Source: Cytophagaceae bacterium (lineage in GTDB: Bacteria; Bacteroidota; Bacteroidia; Cytophagales; Spirosomataceae). Taken from it: a DNA stretch of 34,185 nucleotides. This document shows, in pieces, positions 9,619-18,681 of the stretch. Within the stretch, counting starts at the first letter, position 1. Each line of letters starts with the position of its first letter. The notes under the pieces are model-generated. The model made no database searches. It saw nothing but the letters and a program-made list of their open reading frames with translations, and was not told the origin of the DNA. Both the position numbers and the translations under genes were made by a program. The stretch lies in assembly GCA_026785975.1 (NCBI GenBank), contig JAJAZB010000216.1:1-34185 (forward strand), in the 5' to 3' direction.

Positions 9619-10956
9619 ATGGCGATTTTGTTTCGTCAACTTGCTTATCTTGCCCGACGAACGACTCACAAACCCCTTGACGACGTACATCCGTTGAAAC
9701 CAATTCCCTACCGGTGGCGCATTTGCGCGCTCTTGTTTCTGGCCACAACCATCAACCACCTCGACCGGCAGGTGTTCGGTATTCTCGCGCCTCAACTTCA
9801 GGCCGATTTTAGCATTAGCGAAGAACAGTACGGGTGGATTGTCAGCGGGTTTCAAGCCAGTTTCGCGGTCGGGCTGGTGAGCGCGGGCTGGCTCCTCGAC
9901 CGGTTTGGCATCCGGCTCATTTATGCGGCGGCGATGCTGCTCTGGAGTATTTCCGACATGGCCCACGCGTTTGGTCGCGGGGCGGTGAGTTTTGGGTTGG
10001 CGCGGGTGGGGCTGGGCTTTGGTGAGGCGGGCAATCCGCCCGCGTTTGTGAAGGTACTGGGCGAATGGTTTCCGTTGAAAGAGCGGGCATTTGCGGCGGG
10101 TCTCGTCAACTCAGGCGCCAACATCGGCGCGATCGTGGCCCCGTTACTGGTTCCGTATCTGGCGATAAATTTTGGCTGGCAGTGGGCGTTTATCGGTACG
10201 GGACTGATTGGCTTTGTCTGGTTGGCGCTCTGGTTGCCCAGCTATCACCCGCCCCGGCTGCATCCGAAACTATCCGCGCAGGAATTGGCCTTTATCGAAA
10301 GCGATCGCCCGGAGGGACAGCCTTTAGTGACAACCGGCCCGGTATCGTACCGCTTTCTGCTGACGTTACGGGCCACCTGGGGCATTGGGTTGGCGCGTTT
10401 TCTGACCGACCCCGTCTGGTGGATTTTCCTGTACTGGTTACCTAAATTCCTGGCTAAAAACCACGGCTTGCAACTGGGTAGCATCGGCCCGCCACTGCTG
10501 ACGATTTACCTCGTGGCCGACGTGGGCAGCATCGGGGGTGGTTGGTTTTCGTCGTATTTGTTGAAACAAGGCTACTCCCTCAACACCGCCCGCAAAGTCA
10601 CCATGTTGCTGGCGGGCGTATGCGTGGTGCCAATTTTTTTCGCTTCCCGCACCACTGATCTTTGGACCGCCGTGGCGCTGACTTCGCTGGCCGTAGCGGG
10701 TCATCAGGCCTGGGCGGCTAATATTTTTACGCTGCATTCGGATATTTATCCACCCCGGATGGTCGCTTCGGCGACCGGGTTGACGGGCCTGATTGGGGCC
10801 ATCGGCGGTATGCTGGTCGCGCCGGTCGTGGGGGCCGTGTTGGGTTTTACGGGTAGTTATATCCCTATTTTTACAGTGGCGTCGCTGGCTTATTTGGCGG
10901 GTTGGGGATTGCTGCAGGGGTTGGTGCCCCGCATTGCGCCCCTGCAAGTAGACTAA
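9619..10956 (+). CDS. MFS transporter, anion:cation symporter (ExuT/GudP-like) type
   Basis: Hydrophobic 12-TM-like protein; INHLDRQVFGILAPQLQADFSISEEQYGWIVSGFQASFAVGLVSAGWLLDRFGIRLIYA; start chosen at ATG 9619 because the longer ORF runs antisense through DUF155. Confidence 0.87.
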   Translation: MAILFRQLAYLARRTTHKPLDDVHPLKPIPYRWRICALLFLATTINHLDRQVFGILAPQLQADFSISEEQYGWIVSGFQASFAVGLVSAGWLLDRFGIRLIYAAAMLLWSISDMAHAFGRGAVSFGLARVGLGFGEAGNPPAFVKVLGEWFPLKERAFAAGLVNSGANIGAIVAPLLVPYLAINFGWQWAFIGTGLIGFVWLALWLPSYHPPRLHPKLSAQELAFIESDRPEGQPLVTTGPVSYRFLLTLRATWGIGLARFLTDPVWWIFLYWLPKFLAKNHGLQLGSIGPPLLTIYLVADVGSIGGGWFSSYLLKQGYSLNTARKVTMLLAGVCVVPIFFASRTTDLWTAVALTSLAVAGHQAWAANIFTLHSDIYPPRMVASATGLTGLIGAIGGMLVAPVVGAVLGFTGSYIPIFTVASLAYLAGWGLLQGLVPRIAPLQVD

Positions 10957-10962
10957 AAAAAA

Positions 10963-10984
10963 GCCTACTCATTTCTGAATAGGC
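10963..10984. terminator. Putative bidirectional terminator between MFS gene and Hsp20
   Basis: A-run followed by GCCTA...TAGGC hairpin between convergent genes. Confidence 0.45.
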
Positions 10985-11013
10985 CTCGGGCAAAAGTAGG
11001 GATGCGCACCGGA

Positions 11014-11418
11014 TTATTGTTCAATTTCAACGTGTTTGCGGAAGCCCTTCGTCTTGTCGTTGAAGGGCAGGAATACCAACCAGTGGCCGTTCTGATATCG
11101 CGCCGAAATGCTGGTTACGTCCACGTCATTCGGCAAAACGAAGTTGCTAATCGAACTGGGCAGGTACGTGCTGGCTTCCGCGTCTTCACGGGAGGCGCTC
11201 CTCCGGGCCAGAACGGGGTGGAGTTGGTAAATCCACAAACGTCCGTCGGATACGTCGACCTGAAGTTGGTCGGCTTGTAGTCCGGGCACGTTCACCAAAA
11301 CTTCATAGCCTTCCTCTTGCCGGGCTACCTGCACCCGTGATTGACTGCGCCCCCCATTCAAGGTGTTGAACAAGTCGACACTGGCTAATATTTCTTTTGG
11401 AATTTTGATCGTCTTCAT
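11014..11418 (-). CDS. Hsp20/alpha-crystallin family small heat shock protein
   Basis: QEEGYEVLVNVPGLQADQLQVDVSDGRLWIY...FVLPNDVDVTSISARYQNGHWLVFLPF. Confidence 0.8.
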   Translation of the reverse strand: MKTIKIPKEILASVDLFNTLNGGRSQSRVQVARQEEGYEVLVNVPGLQADQLQVDVSDGRLWIYQLHPVLARRSASREDAEASTYLPSSISNFVLPNDVDVTSISARYQNGHWLVFLPFNDKTKGFRKHVEIEQ

Positions 11419-11618
11419 GATTTTTCGTGTTGATATCCGTGTTGTTAAAAGACTGTGCCGAATCCCACTTTTGTCAAAAAGGCAGGCTTAAAAACACGAA
11501 ACGGCCAATTTGACGGGGTGCGGTTTTCCGAACAAAAGGTATCAATACCCAATTGGAAAGCAGGATTGGAAACCACTCCCCGTGGCGGTACATTTGTATT
11601 TCTGAATGCGCTCGTACG

Positions 11619-12572
11619 ATGACTAAAATTACTGAATACATTCGCCAGGCTGCTGGTAAACCGCTTTTTTCCATTGAAATCATTCCACCGCTCAAAGGAG
11701 AAAGTATCCGTGCGCTGATGGATTCTCTTGAACCGCTGATGGAATTCAAACCGCCTTTTGTCGATGTCACCTACCACCGCGAAGAATATCTTGAGAAGGT
11801 AATCGATGGCCAGATTGCCCGGATTCCCATTCGCAAACGCCCCGGCACGGTGGGTATTTGCGCTTCGCTGATGCAACGTTTCGGAGTAGAAGCGGTGCCG
11901 CACGTGATCTGTGGCGGTTTTACGAAAGAGGAGACCGAAGATTTTCTCTTCGATCTGCACTACCTCGGCGTTGAAAATGTGCTCGTGTTGCGCGGGGACC
12001 CGCTGAAAGGGCACTCGACGTTTAGCCCCGAAAAAGGCGGCCATGCGTTTGCAACCGACTTGATTAAACAGGTTGTCGATATGAACAACGGGCGTCTCCT
12101 GCACGAAGAAACCAAATCATCACCCACCAACTTTTGCGTTGGCGTGTCGGGCTACCCGGAAAAGCATTTCGAGGCGCCCAACCGCAACGCTGATTTTAAG
12201 TTTTTGAAACAGAAAGTGGATTTGGGCGCGGAGTACATCGTCACGCAGATGTTTTTTGACAACCAGAAATTTTTCGATTTTGTCGCGAAATGCCGGGAAG
12301 CCGGGATCGACGTGCCGATCATTCCGGGCCTGAAACCGCTCTCGACCCGGAAGCAACTCACCGCGCTACCCCGGGTGTTTCACCTCGATATTCCCGACGA
12401 ACTCGAAGAAGCCGCGATGGCTTGCCAAACCGACAAGGAGGTTCGGCAGGTGGGTATCGACTGGGGCATTCAGCAATGCCGCGAACTGATCGCGGCGGGC
12501 GCGCCGGTGCTCCATTTTTACACGATGGGCAAGTCGGATAATGTGCGCAACATTGCGGAGGCTGTTTTCTGA
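11619..12572 (+). CDS. metF: Methylenetetrahydrofolate reductase
   Basis: MTKITEYIRQAAGKPLFSIEIIPPLKG...VDVTYHREEY...LVLRGDP...AEYIVTQMFFDNQKFFDFVAKCREAGIDVPIIPGLKPLSTRKQL. Confidence 0.95.
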   Translation: MTKITEYIRQAAGKPLFSIEIIPPLKGESIRALMDSLEPLMEFKPPFVDVTYHREEYLEKVIDGQIARIPIRKRPGTVGICASLMQRFGVEAVPHVICGGFTKEETEDFLFDLHYLGVENVLVLRGDPLKGHSTFSPEKGGHAFATDLIKQVVDMNNGRLLHEETKSSPTNFCVGVSGYPEKHFEAPNRNADFKFLKQKVDLGAEYIVTQMFFDNQKFFDFVAKCREAGIDVPIIPGLKPLSTRKQLTALPRVFHLDIPDELEEAAMACQTDKEVRQVGIDWGIQQCRELIAAGAPVLHFYTMGKSDNVRNIAEAVF

Positions 12573-12577
12573 CGACA

Positions 12578-12610
12578 AGCGTTGACAACTTTTTAAAAGT
12601 TGTCAACGCT
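12578..12610. terminator. Near-perfect palindrome / terminator between metF and HMG-CoA lyase
   Basis: AGCGTTGACAACTTTT-T-AAAAGTTGTCAACGCT, 16-bp perfect arms, directly after the metF stop. Confidence 0.75.
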
Positions 12611-12632
12611 AAACACAACCAACTTCTAAGTC

Positions 12633-13475
12633 ATGAAACTCGTCGAATGCCCCCGCGATGCCATGCAGGGTCTGGCGCATTTCGTGCCGACTGAGGTGAA
12701 AGCCGTGTATCTCAACCATTTGCTGGAGGTGGGTTTTGATACGCTCGACTTCGGGAGTTTCGTGTCGCCCAAAGCGATTCCGCAACTGCGCGATACGGCC
12801 CAAGTACTGGCGCAGCTTGACCTGTCGGCGACAAAAACCCGGTTGCTGGCCATTGTGGCCAACCCGCGTGGGGCCACGGATGCCTGTCAGTTTGAGGAGA
12901 TCAGTTATCTGGGTTACCCGCTGTCGGTATCCGAAACGTTTCAGCAACGCAACACCAACCGGTCGATTACGGAGGCTCTCGGCGAACTGGCCGAAATACA
13001 GAATTTGTGCATCCGGGCAGGAAAAACGTTGGTTGTGTACCTTTCGATGGGTTTTGGCAATCCGTACGGGGATGCGTACAGCCCGGAGATGGTCGCCGGG
13101 TTTGCGGAGAAATTAGCGGCCATGGGCGTAAAAATCGCGGCCCCTTCGGATACGGTTGGCTCGGCCACCCCCGCCGAAATCGAGGATTTATTCACGACGT
13201 TGATCCCGGCTTTCCCGGCGATTGAATTTGGTGCGCACCTGCATTCGACGCCCCAGGCAGTCGAAGCGAAAATCGCCGCTGCGTACAGCGCCGGAGTACG
13301 ACGTATAGACGGCGCGTTACGGGGTTACGGCGGCTGCCCGATGGCCAAAGACGACCTGACCGGCAACCTGCCCACCGAGCGCATTATTGATTGGCTGGAG
13401 AGCCAAAATATTGATTTACAATTGAATAAAGATGCTTTCGCCGAGTCGATGGCGTATTCCAGTCGGGTTTTTTAG
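12633..13475 (+). CDS. Hydroxymethylglutaryl-CoA lyase
   Basis: VECPRDAMQGL...FDTLDFGSFVSPKAIPQLRDT...ETFQQRNTNRSI...APSDTVGSATP...EFGAHLHSTP...RRIDGALRGYGGCPMAKDDLTGNLPTE. Confidence 0.9.
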   Translation: MKLVECPRDAMQGLAHFVPTEVKAVYLNHLLEVGFDTLDFGSFVSPKAIPQLRDTAQVLAQLDLSATKTRLLAIVANPRGATDACQFEEISYLGYPLSVSETFQQRNTNRSITEALGELAEIQNLCIRAGKTLVVYLSMGFGNPYGDAYSPEMVAGFAEKLAAMGVKIAAPSDTVGSATPAEIEDLFTTLIPAFPAIEFGAHLHSTPQAVEAKIAAAYSAGVRRIDGALRGYGGCPMAKDDLTGNLPTERIIDWLESQNIDLQLNKDAFAESMAYSSRVF

Positions 13476-13523
13476 AAATTAAGTGTAATGGGTTCAGACG
13501 ATTATAACCCGAAGTCTGACTCC

Positions 13524-13562
13524 TTCAACTATGCACTATGCCCTCTGCACTATGCCCTAAAT
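13524..13562 (-). repeat. Heptamer-periodic array, family GTGCATA (copy 2, inverted)
   Basis: TTCAACTATGCACTATGCCCTCTGCACTATGCCCTAAAT; 38/39 to the reverse complement of 6920-6958; overlaps the stop codon of the gene at 13557. Confidence 0.9.
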
Positions 13563-14087
13563 CTCCATAAAATTCGTCCGCACTTCTTCTTTCAAAAACC
13601 GCAGGGCTTCATCCGTTGGATTGGGGCTGAGTAGCACCCAACGTTCAAAAATTTGCCGGGAAAGTTCGATGGGAGCGGCTTCGGCGGGAAGTTCCTGCGC
13701 CGCCGTGTTGATGGTGGCCACGACTTCATTCATGGCGTGACGAATATGCGCCCAGGCTTCGTTGCTCAGGTACACTTGCTGAGCCAGGTTGTGGTTAAAT
13801 TCTTCGCGTAAATCGGTCAGTAGCACTTGCTGAAGTTCGAGGACACTTTGGGCATTGCCGCTTAGGCGTAGCAGGAGATTGTTGGGGCTGGAACGTTCCA
13901 GAAATAACACCATGCGTTCGTAAGCCTGCAACCGGATGGGCAACAGTGTGCGGGCGTAGTCGGCCTTCAGGTCGGTCTGCTTTTGAATTAACTCTTTGTT
14001 CAGAAATGCGCGCACCGTCAGGTACATGGCGTACAGCACGAGTGCGCCAGGAAGGACGATTTTTACCAGTTCGGTCAATAACTCCAT
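13557..14087 (-). CDS. Hypothetical protein with N-terminal TM segment
   Basis: 176-aa ORF MELLTELVKIVLPGALVLYAMYLTVRAFLNKELIQKQTDLKADYARTLLPIRLQAYERMVLFLERSSPNN...; coherent membrane-anchored protein. Confidence 0.7.
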   Translation of the reverse strand: MELLTELVKIVLPGALVLYAMYLTVRAFLNKELIQKQTDLKADYARTLLPIRLQAYERMVLFLERSSPNNLLLRLSGNAQSVLELQQVLLTDLREEFNHNLAQQVYLSNEAWAHIRHAMNEVVATINTAAQELPAEAAPIELSRQIFERWVLLSPNPTDEALRFLKEEVRTNFMEI

Positions 14088-14207
14088 ATTTCAAGCGAGT
14101 GCGTAGCCGGATTCCAGCGAATGAAGGGGCAAAACTACTAAATTCGCTTCCAAACTATTATATCCAAAGCAGTCCTTCAACGTCTGACGATGGGTTCGCC
14201 TCCGTTC

Positions 14208-14513
14208 ATGAACAAACCAATTGAACCGGTTCATTTGACCGCCGCCGCCCAACAGCAGATTCGCGCCATTGTGCGGGAAAAAGGCATCCCGGAATTTTAC
14301 AGCCTGCGAATCGGTCTGCGCGGGGCCAGTTGCGGGGCCTCGTACCTGTTGGGCTTCGATACCCGCGCCGAGGCCGATGAACTGTACGACGTGGCGGGCA
14401 TTTCCATTCTCATCGACCGCTGCCACCTGATGCACGTGCTGGGGCTGGCCATCGACTTTGAAGACGGGGAGGAAGGAGCCGGTTTTACGTTTAACAAACC
14501 GAATATTTCCTAA
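14208..14513 (+). CDS. IscA/HesB-like (Fe-S biogenesis A-type) protein lacking the C-terminal CxC
   Basis: IEPVHLTAAAQQQIRAIVREKG...YSLRIGLRGASCGASYLLGFD...GISILIDRCHLMHVLGLAIDFEDGEEGAGFTFNKPN. Confidence 0.75.
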   Translation: MNKPIEPVHLTAAAQQQIRAIVREKGIPEFYSLRIGLRGASCGASYLLGFDTRAEADELYDVAGISILIDRCHLMHVLGLAIDFEDGEEGAGFTFNKPNIS

Positions 14514-14566
14514 TTATGCATTCCCATTTTTTATGGATTGCGGGAGAATTCTGTTTCAATTGACGC

Positions 14567-14796
14567 CTTTTAACTGATGTTGCGTAAACCTCCCCAGGTA
14601 GGGCCTTGCTCGATGCCCCTTCAAAGTTAAAGTCTTGAATAAAGTAGGTTGAACGATGAGGTTGTCTTTGAAACTTTGTCAAAGTTTAGAACTTTGACAA
14701 AGTTGACGCAGCAGCATACCAACTAATCACTCAATACAAGTAGGGGCTATAGCCCAGAGCGGGGTTTGGGGAGGTTGGCGTAACATCAGCTTTTAA
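14567..14796. mobile_element. MITE-like element (14574-14789) with 7-bp target-site duplication
   Basis: TIRs CTGATGTTGCGTAAACCTCCCCA (14574-14596) and TGGGGAGGTTGGCGTAACATCAG (14767-14789), 20/23; flanking CTTTTAA at 14567-14573 and 14790-14796; no coding capacity for a transposase. Confidence 0.8.
14672..14704. repeat. 15-bp perfect inverted repeat near the centre of the MITE-like element
   Basis: AACTTTGTCAAAGTT-TAG-AACTTTGACAAAGTT; each arm is itself near-palindromic. Confidence 0.85.
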
Positions 14797-14886
14797 GTAT
14801 CTTGTCGACACATCTTATTTTGTTTTGCGGAAAATTGGCATGATTTTTCGGTAAGTACCTTTAATTCACTAACCCAATCCTTTAGC

Positions 14887-17800
14887 GTGCGCTTTCTGAA
14901 GAAGCATAGTTTGTTGATAGTGAGTCTGTTACTGCTTGGGTTAGGTTGGTTGATGTACCTAACCATTGAGCGAGGCCCGGTATCAGCCACCGAAACGCAG
15001 TACCTAACTTCGGTACAACAACACGCGCGCGACCAACTCAGCCGCTCGGAGGCCGACTTGCTGAAGGTGCAGGCCAATTTTTCCATCACGGCGGATTCAC
15101 GATTTATTTACAGTCCCACCCAAACTGAACACCCATTTTTTATTTTTCGCAACGGGAAGATTTTCTACTGGTCCGATCATCTGTTTGTGCCCGAGTACCG
15201 GCAGGTGCGGGGGAATTACCGGGTACGGGCCGTTGACTGGGAAGGCAATCGTTTTTTGGTCAACCGGGTGTTGGTTCGGCAGAAACCCGAGGTCGTGGAG
15301 CTTTTTTCACTGATTCCCATTTATCACAACTACCGGGTTGACAATCAGAACTTAACGCCGGGATACAATACCGAAATTTTTCCGATCGATCCCCAGTCGC
15401 TATCCCTGACCCCCGCCGATCAGCCTCACAACCTGTATTCGGCCCGGAATGAGTTTTTGTTTTCACTGAATCCCCCCCGTCAGGAATCGCTGCACAATCA
15501 ATCGGTGCCCAATGGAATTTTATGGGTTGGCGTGTTGGCGGTGGTATTAATGGGTGCCTACGTATTGCGTTGGGTGCCGGTGTTGGGTCAGAAACGGCAC
15601 TACGAAGTGGGGTTTGGCCTGCTGGCGGCCTATCTGTTGTTGGTCAGAGCGGTGATGTTGTTTTACGGCATTCCGTTCACGTTCGGCGAGAACGAATTAT
15701 TCAATCCTGCTTTCTACGCTTCGTCGGTGTTGTCGCCTTCCCTGGGTGATTTGCTGCTCAATGCGCTGGTGGTCACGTTGTTGCTGCTGTACATTGCCAA
15801 TTACTACTTCCGTTCCCGCGTTTACCGCCGACTGGTCAATCAACCCCGCTGGGTCCGAATCGTTCTGGTGACGATCCTAACCGCACTCAGCTACCTGGTT
15901 TACGAATGGGTTTACCAGGTTCTGAACAACCTGTACATCAATTCCAGCTACGCGTTAGACCTGAAACTTAGCCTATATTTCTACAGCGAAACCCTCAAAA
16001 TAGCCTGCCTGGGGGTATTTATCCTGGTTTCGATTGCGTACTTTCTGGCGCTGCATCTGCTGGCGAGTGTTTTTATACGCCTGAGGACCGGGTGGCTTTG
16101 GGGCTTGCTCAGTGTGATTATGGGCACGGGGTTGGGCGCATTGTTCATTTATCTGCTCGGGCATACCTCACCCAACTGGCCGCTTTTTGCGCTCAACGGG
16201 GGATATTTCGTGTTGTTGTGCCTGACGTGGCTACCCCGTTCGCTGTACTCGTTCCGGTACCAAACGTCGATTTATTTCTTCACCGGGGCCATCGTTGCCG
16301 CGCTCATCGGGGCCAATGTGGTGCATATTCAGGAACTCGGTAAAGATTTGCAGAACAAGCAGATTTATGGCGAAGAATACCTGGCCGAAAACGACAAATA
16401 CGGTGAATTTCTGATCAATCAGATGAACCAGGAAATTCGGCAGGATACCGCCATCCGCCAGATGCTCCGGGATTCGACGCTCTCGCGCGAACGCGTGCAG
16501 CAGCGCGTCAAGCAGGCCCACCTTAAGAATTACTTCGACAATTACGACGTCGAGGTGTCCGTTTTCAATGCCGCCGGAAGCCCCCTCGACAATAGCCCCA
16601 ATGCCCGGCCAATGGCCGATTTTGTGCGGCGCTACCAGCAGTCCCGCTACCGCACCCAGTACCCGAGTCTGTATTTCGTCAACGAGCCGGGCCAAAACTT
16701 CATTAAGGAATACGTGGATTTCGTGATCATTGATTCTACGGGAATACTACGAAATCCGGCGCGAGCCGTAGGAACGTTGCCGGGCCAGGCCCCGGCAACG
16801 TTGGGTGCCATCGTACTCGATTTGAAACTGCGCGATGCCATGCCCAAGCGGGTGTACTCGGAGTTGCCGGTCGATGTCCGGCAGCAGCAGATTCCCGAAG
16901 TTGCCAACGAATATAGCCACGCCATTTACGATGTCCGGGGGCGGCTGTTGTCGAGTGTCGGGGCCTTTAATTACAGGAAAAAATTACCAGCGCAGGTATT
17001 GAATGGAAAGATACTTTTTGAAGAGGGCGTTGAATTGCAGGATTTCCGGCATTTAGGCATTACGGGTGAAAACGGTCGCCGAATCGTTGTGTCATCCGAG
17101 GTCCGGTTTCTGGTGAGTATGCACGCCAGTTTTTCTTTTCTGTTTTTGATTCTGGTCGTATTCATCATTGGGTTGATTATTGGCTACGCGGTCCGGTACG
17201 GCTTTTCAACGAAGCGAATCAATTTTGCCACCAAAATTCAAATTTACCTTCACATTGCTTTTTTACTGCCCCTGCTGCTGGTGGTGGGTATTGCCATGAG
17301 TATCATTGGCGATACATTGCTCAAAAATCAGGAGAAATCGTACCTCGATCAAACCCGTAACGTGAGTACGGTTTTTGCGGGCCAACTCGACGCGTACGGC
17401 AAGGGAACAATCAGCCGGGGCTACCTGGAGCAGGAAGTGAAAAAACTGGGAACCGATGCAGGCCGAGACGTAAGCCTGTTTGACGCTACCGGACGACTGA
17501 TGATTCCGAGTCAACCCGAAATTTATGAAAAAGGATTACTGTCGCGCTATATCAACCCCGAAGCGTACGCCCACATTATCGAAGATCGCGAGCACGAAAT
17601 ACTGCTCTCCGAGGCCCTGGGGAGCCTGAATTACAAAACGGCCTACATGGGTTTGAATGCCCCGGAGGGCAGTTTGCTCGGGGTAGTGAGCGTGCCGTTT
17701 TATGAATCGGCCGGGACTTATGAAAAGCAGATTCTCGACGTTGTTGGGTCCATTCTCAACACGTTTACGTCGGTGTTTCTGGTCTTGCTGGCCTTGTCGT

Positions 17801-18681
17801 ACCTTGCTTCGCGGGCATTGACCGTACCCCTGCGGCTGATTACGCAGAAAATCCGCCGCACCAACCTCGACAAGCTCAATGAGCCGCTCAAGTGGAAATC
17901 GGATGATGAAATCGGGTTGCTCATTGGCGAGTACAACAAAATGCTCGTTAAACTCGAAGACAACAAGCAGGCCCTTTCGCAGAGTGAAAAACAGTCGGCC
18001 TGGCGCGAAATGGCCAAGCAGGTAGCGCACGAAATCAAGAATCCGCTGACGCCCATGAAACTGACGCTTCAGCAATTACAGCGCACACTGCCGACGGATC
18101 CCGCCACGAAACGGACGATCGACCGGGCCTTTAATTCGCTAATCGATCAGATTGACAACATCTCCGATATTGCCAACTCCTTCTCGGATTTTGCGAAAAT
18201 GCCGGTTCCCAAAAACGAACTCTTCGATTTGGTGCCGGTCGTGACCAAAACGGTCGACTTATACGTTGACGACCGGAGTATTTCCTTGCAGACGGACATC
18301 CGGCCCGGCCGGGCCTACGTACTTGGCGACCGGCAGTTGATGAGTCGCACGATTACCAATCTGATTATCAATGCGATTCAGGCCGTGCCCGTCACGCGCA
18401 AGCCAGAATTGAAAATCAAACTGTACAGCAGCGAAGATTTTGTCGTACTCGAAGTCATCGACAATGGATCGGGTATTCCCGAAGCCATCCGACAGAAGGT
18501 ATTCATGCCCAATTTCAGCACCAAAAACGGGGGGAATGGGGTTGGTCTGGCCGTAGCCAAACGGGGCATTGAACACGCAAGCGGAAGTATCTGGTTTGAA
18601 ACTGAAGAAGGTCAGGGCACAACGTTCTACGTCAGTTTACCACTGGCCGACGTGAAGCAGCCGAGGGAGGTAGTTATTTGA
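14887..18681 (+). CDS. Large membrane sensor histidine kinase (NtrY-like, multi-TM, HAMP, HisKA, HATPase)
   Basis: 1264 aa from GTG; multiple TM helices; RALTVPLRLITQKIRRTNLDKLNEPLKWKSDDEIGLLIGEYNKML (HAMP); MAKQVAHEIKNPLTPMKLTLQQLQR (H-box); LIINAIQAVP, EVIDNGSGIP, GVGLAVAKRGIEHASGSI (ATPase). Confidence 0.92.
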   Translation: MRFLKKHSLLIVSLLLLGLGWLMYLTIERGPVSATETQYLTSVQQHARDQLSRSEADLLKVQANFSITADSRFIYSPTQTEHPFFIFRNGKIFYWSDHLFVPEYRQVRGNYRVRAVDWEGNRFLVNRVLVRQKPEVVELFSLIPIYHNYRVDNQNLTPGYNTEIFPIDPQSLSLTPADQPHNLYSARNEFLFSLNPPRQESLHNQSVPNGILWVGVLAVVLMGAYVLRWVPVLGQKRHYEVGFGLLAAYLLLVRAVMLFYGIPFTFGENELFNPAFYASSVLSPSLGDLLLNALVVTLLLLYIANYYFRSRVYRRLVNQPRWVRIVLVTILTALSYLVYEWVYQVLNNLYINSSYALDLKLSLYFYSETLKIACLGVFILVSIAYFLALHLLASVFIRLRTGWLWGLLSVIMGTGLGALFIYLLGHTSPNWPLFALNGGYFVLLCLTWLPRSLYSFRYQTSIYFFTGAIVAALIGANVVHIQELGKDLQNKQIYGEEYLAENDKYGEFLINQMNQEIRQDTAIRQMLRDSTLSRERVQQRVKQAHLKNYFDNYDVEVSVFNAAGSPLDNSPNARPMADFVRRYQQSRYRTQYPSLYFVNEPGQNFIKEYVDFVIIDSTGILRNPARAVGTLPGQAPATLGAIVLDLKLRDAMPKRVYSELPVDVRQQQIPEVANEYSHAIYDVRGRLLSSVGAFNYRKKLPAQVLNGKILFEEGVELQDFRHLGITGENGRRIVVSSEVRFLVSMHASFSFLFLILVVFIIGLIIGYAVRYGFSTKRINFATKIQIYLHIAFLLPLLLVVGIAMSIIGDTLLKNQEKSYLDQTRNVSTVFAGQLDAYGKGTISRGYLEQEVKKLGTDAGRDVSLFDATGRLMIPSQPEIYEKGLLSRYINPEAYAHIIEDREHEILLSEALGSLNYKTAYMGLNAPEGSLLGVVSVPFYESAGTYEKQILDVVGSILNTFTSVFLVLLALSYLASRALTVPLRLITQKIRRTNLDKLNEPLKWKSDDEIGLLIGEYNKMLVKLEDNKQALSQSEKQSAWREMAKQVAHEIKNPLTPMKLTLQQLQRTLPTDPATKRTIDRAFNSLIDQIDNISDIANSFSDFAKMPVPKNELFDLVPVVTKTVDLYVDDRSISLQTDIRPGRAYVLGDRQLMSRTITNLIINAIQAVPVTRKPELKIKLYSSEDFVVLEVIDNGSGIPEAIRQKVFMPNFSTKNGGNGVGLAVAKRGIEHASGSIWFETEEGQGTTFYVSLPLADVKQPREVVI

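Noticed and set aside
13490-13523. GTTCAGAC...GTCTGAC partial hairpin after HMG-CoA lyase
   Set aside because: Weak stem, no T-run; insufficient to call a terminator or repeat.
15893-15920. CCTGGTTTAC...GTTTACCAGG symmetry in the kinase gene
   Set aside because: Only short exact arms within ordinary TM-coding sequence; not convincingly above chance.
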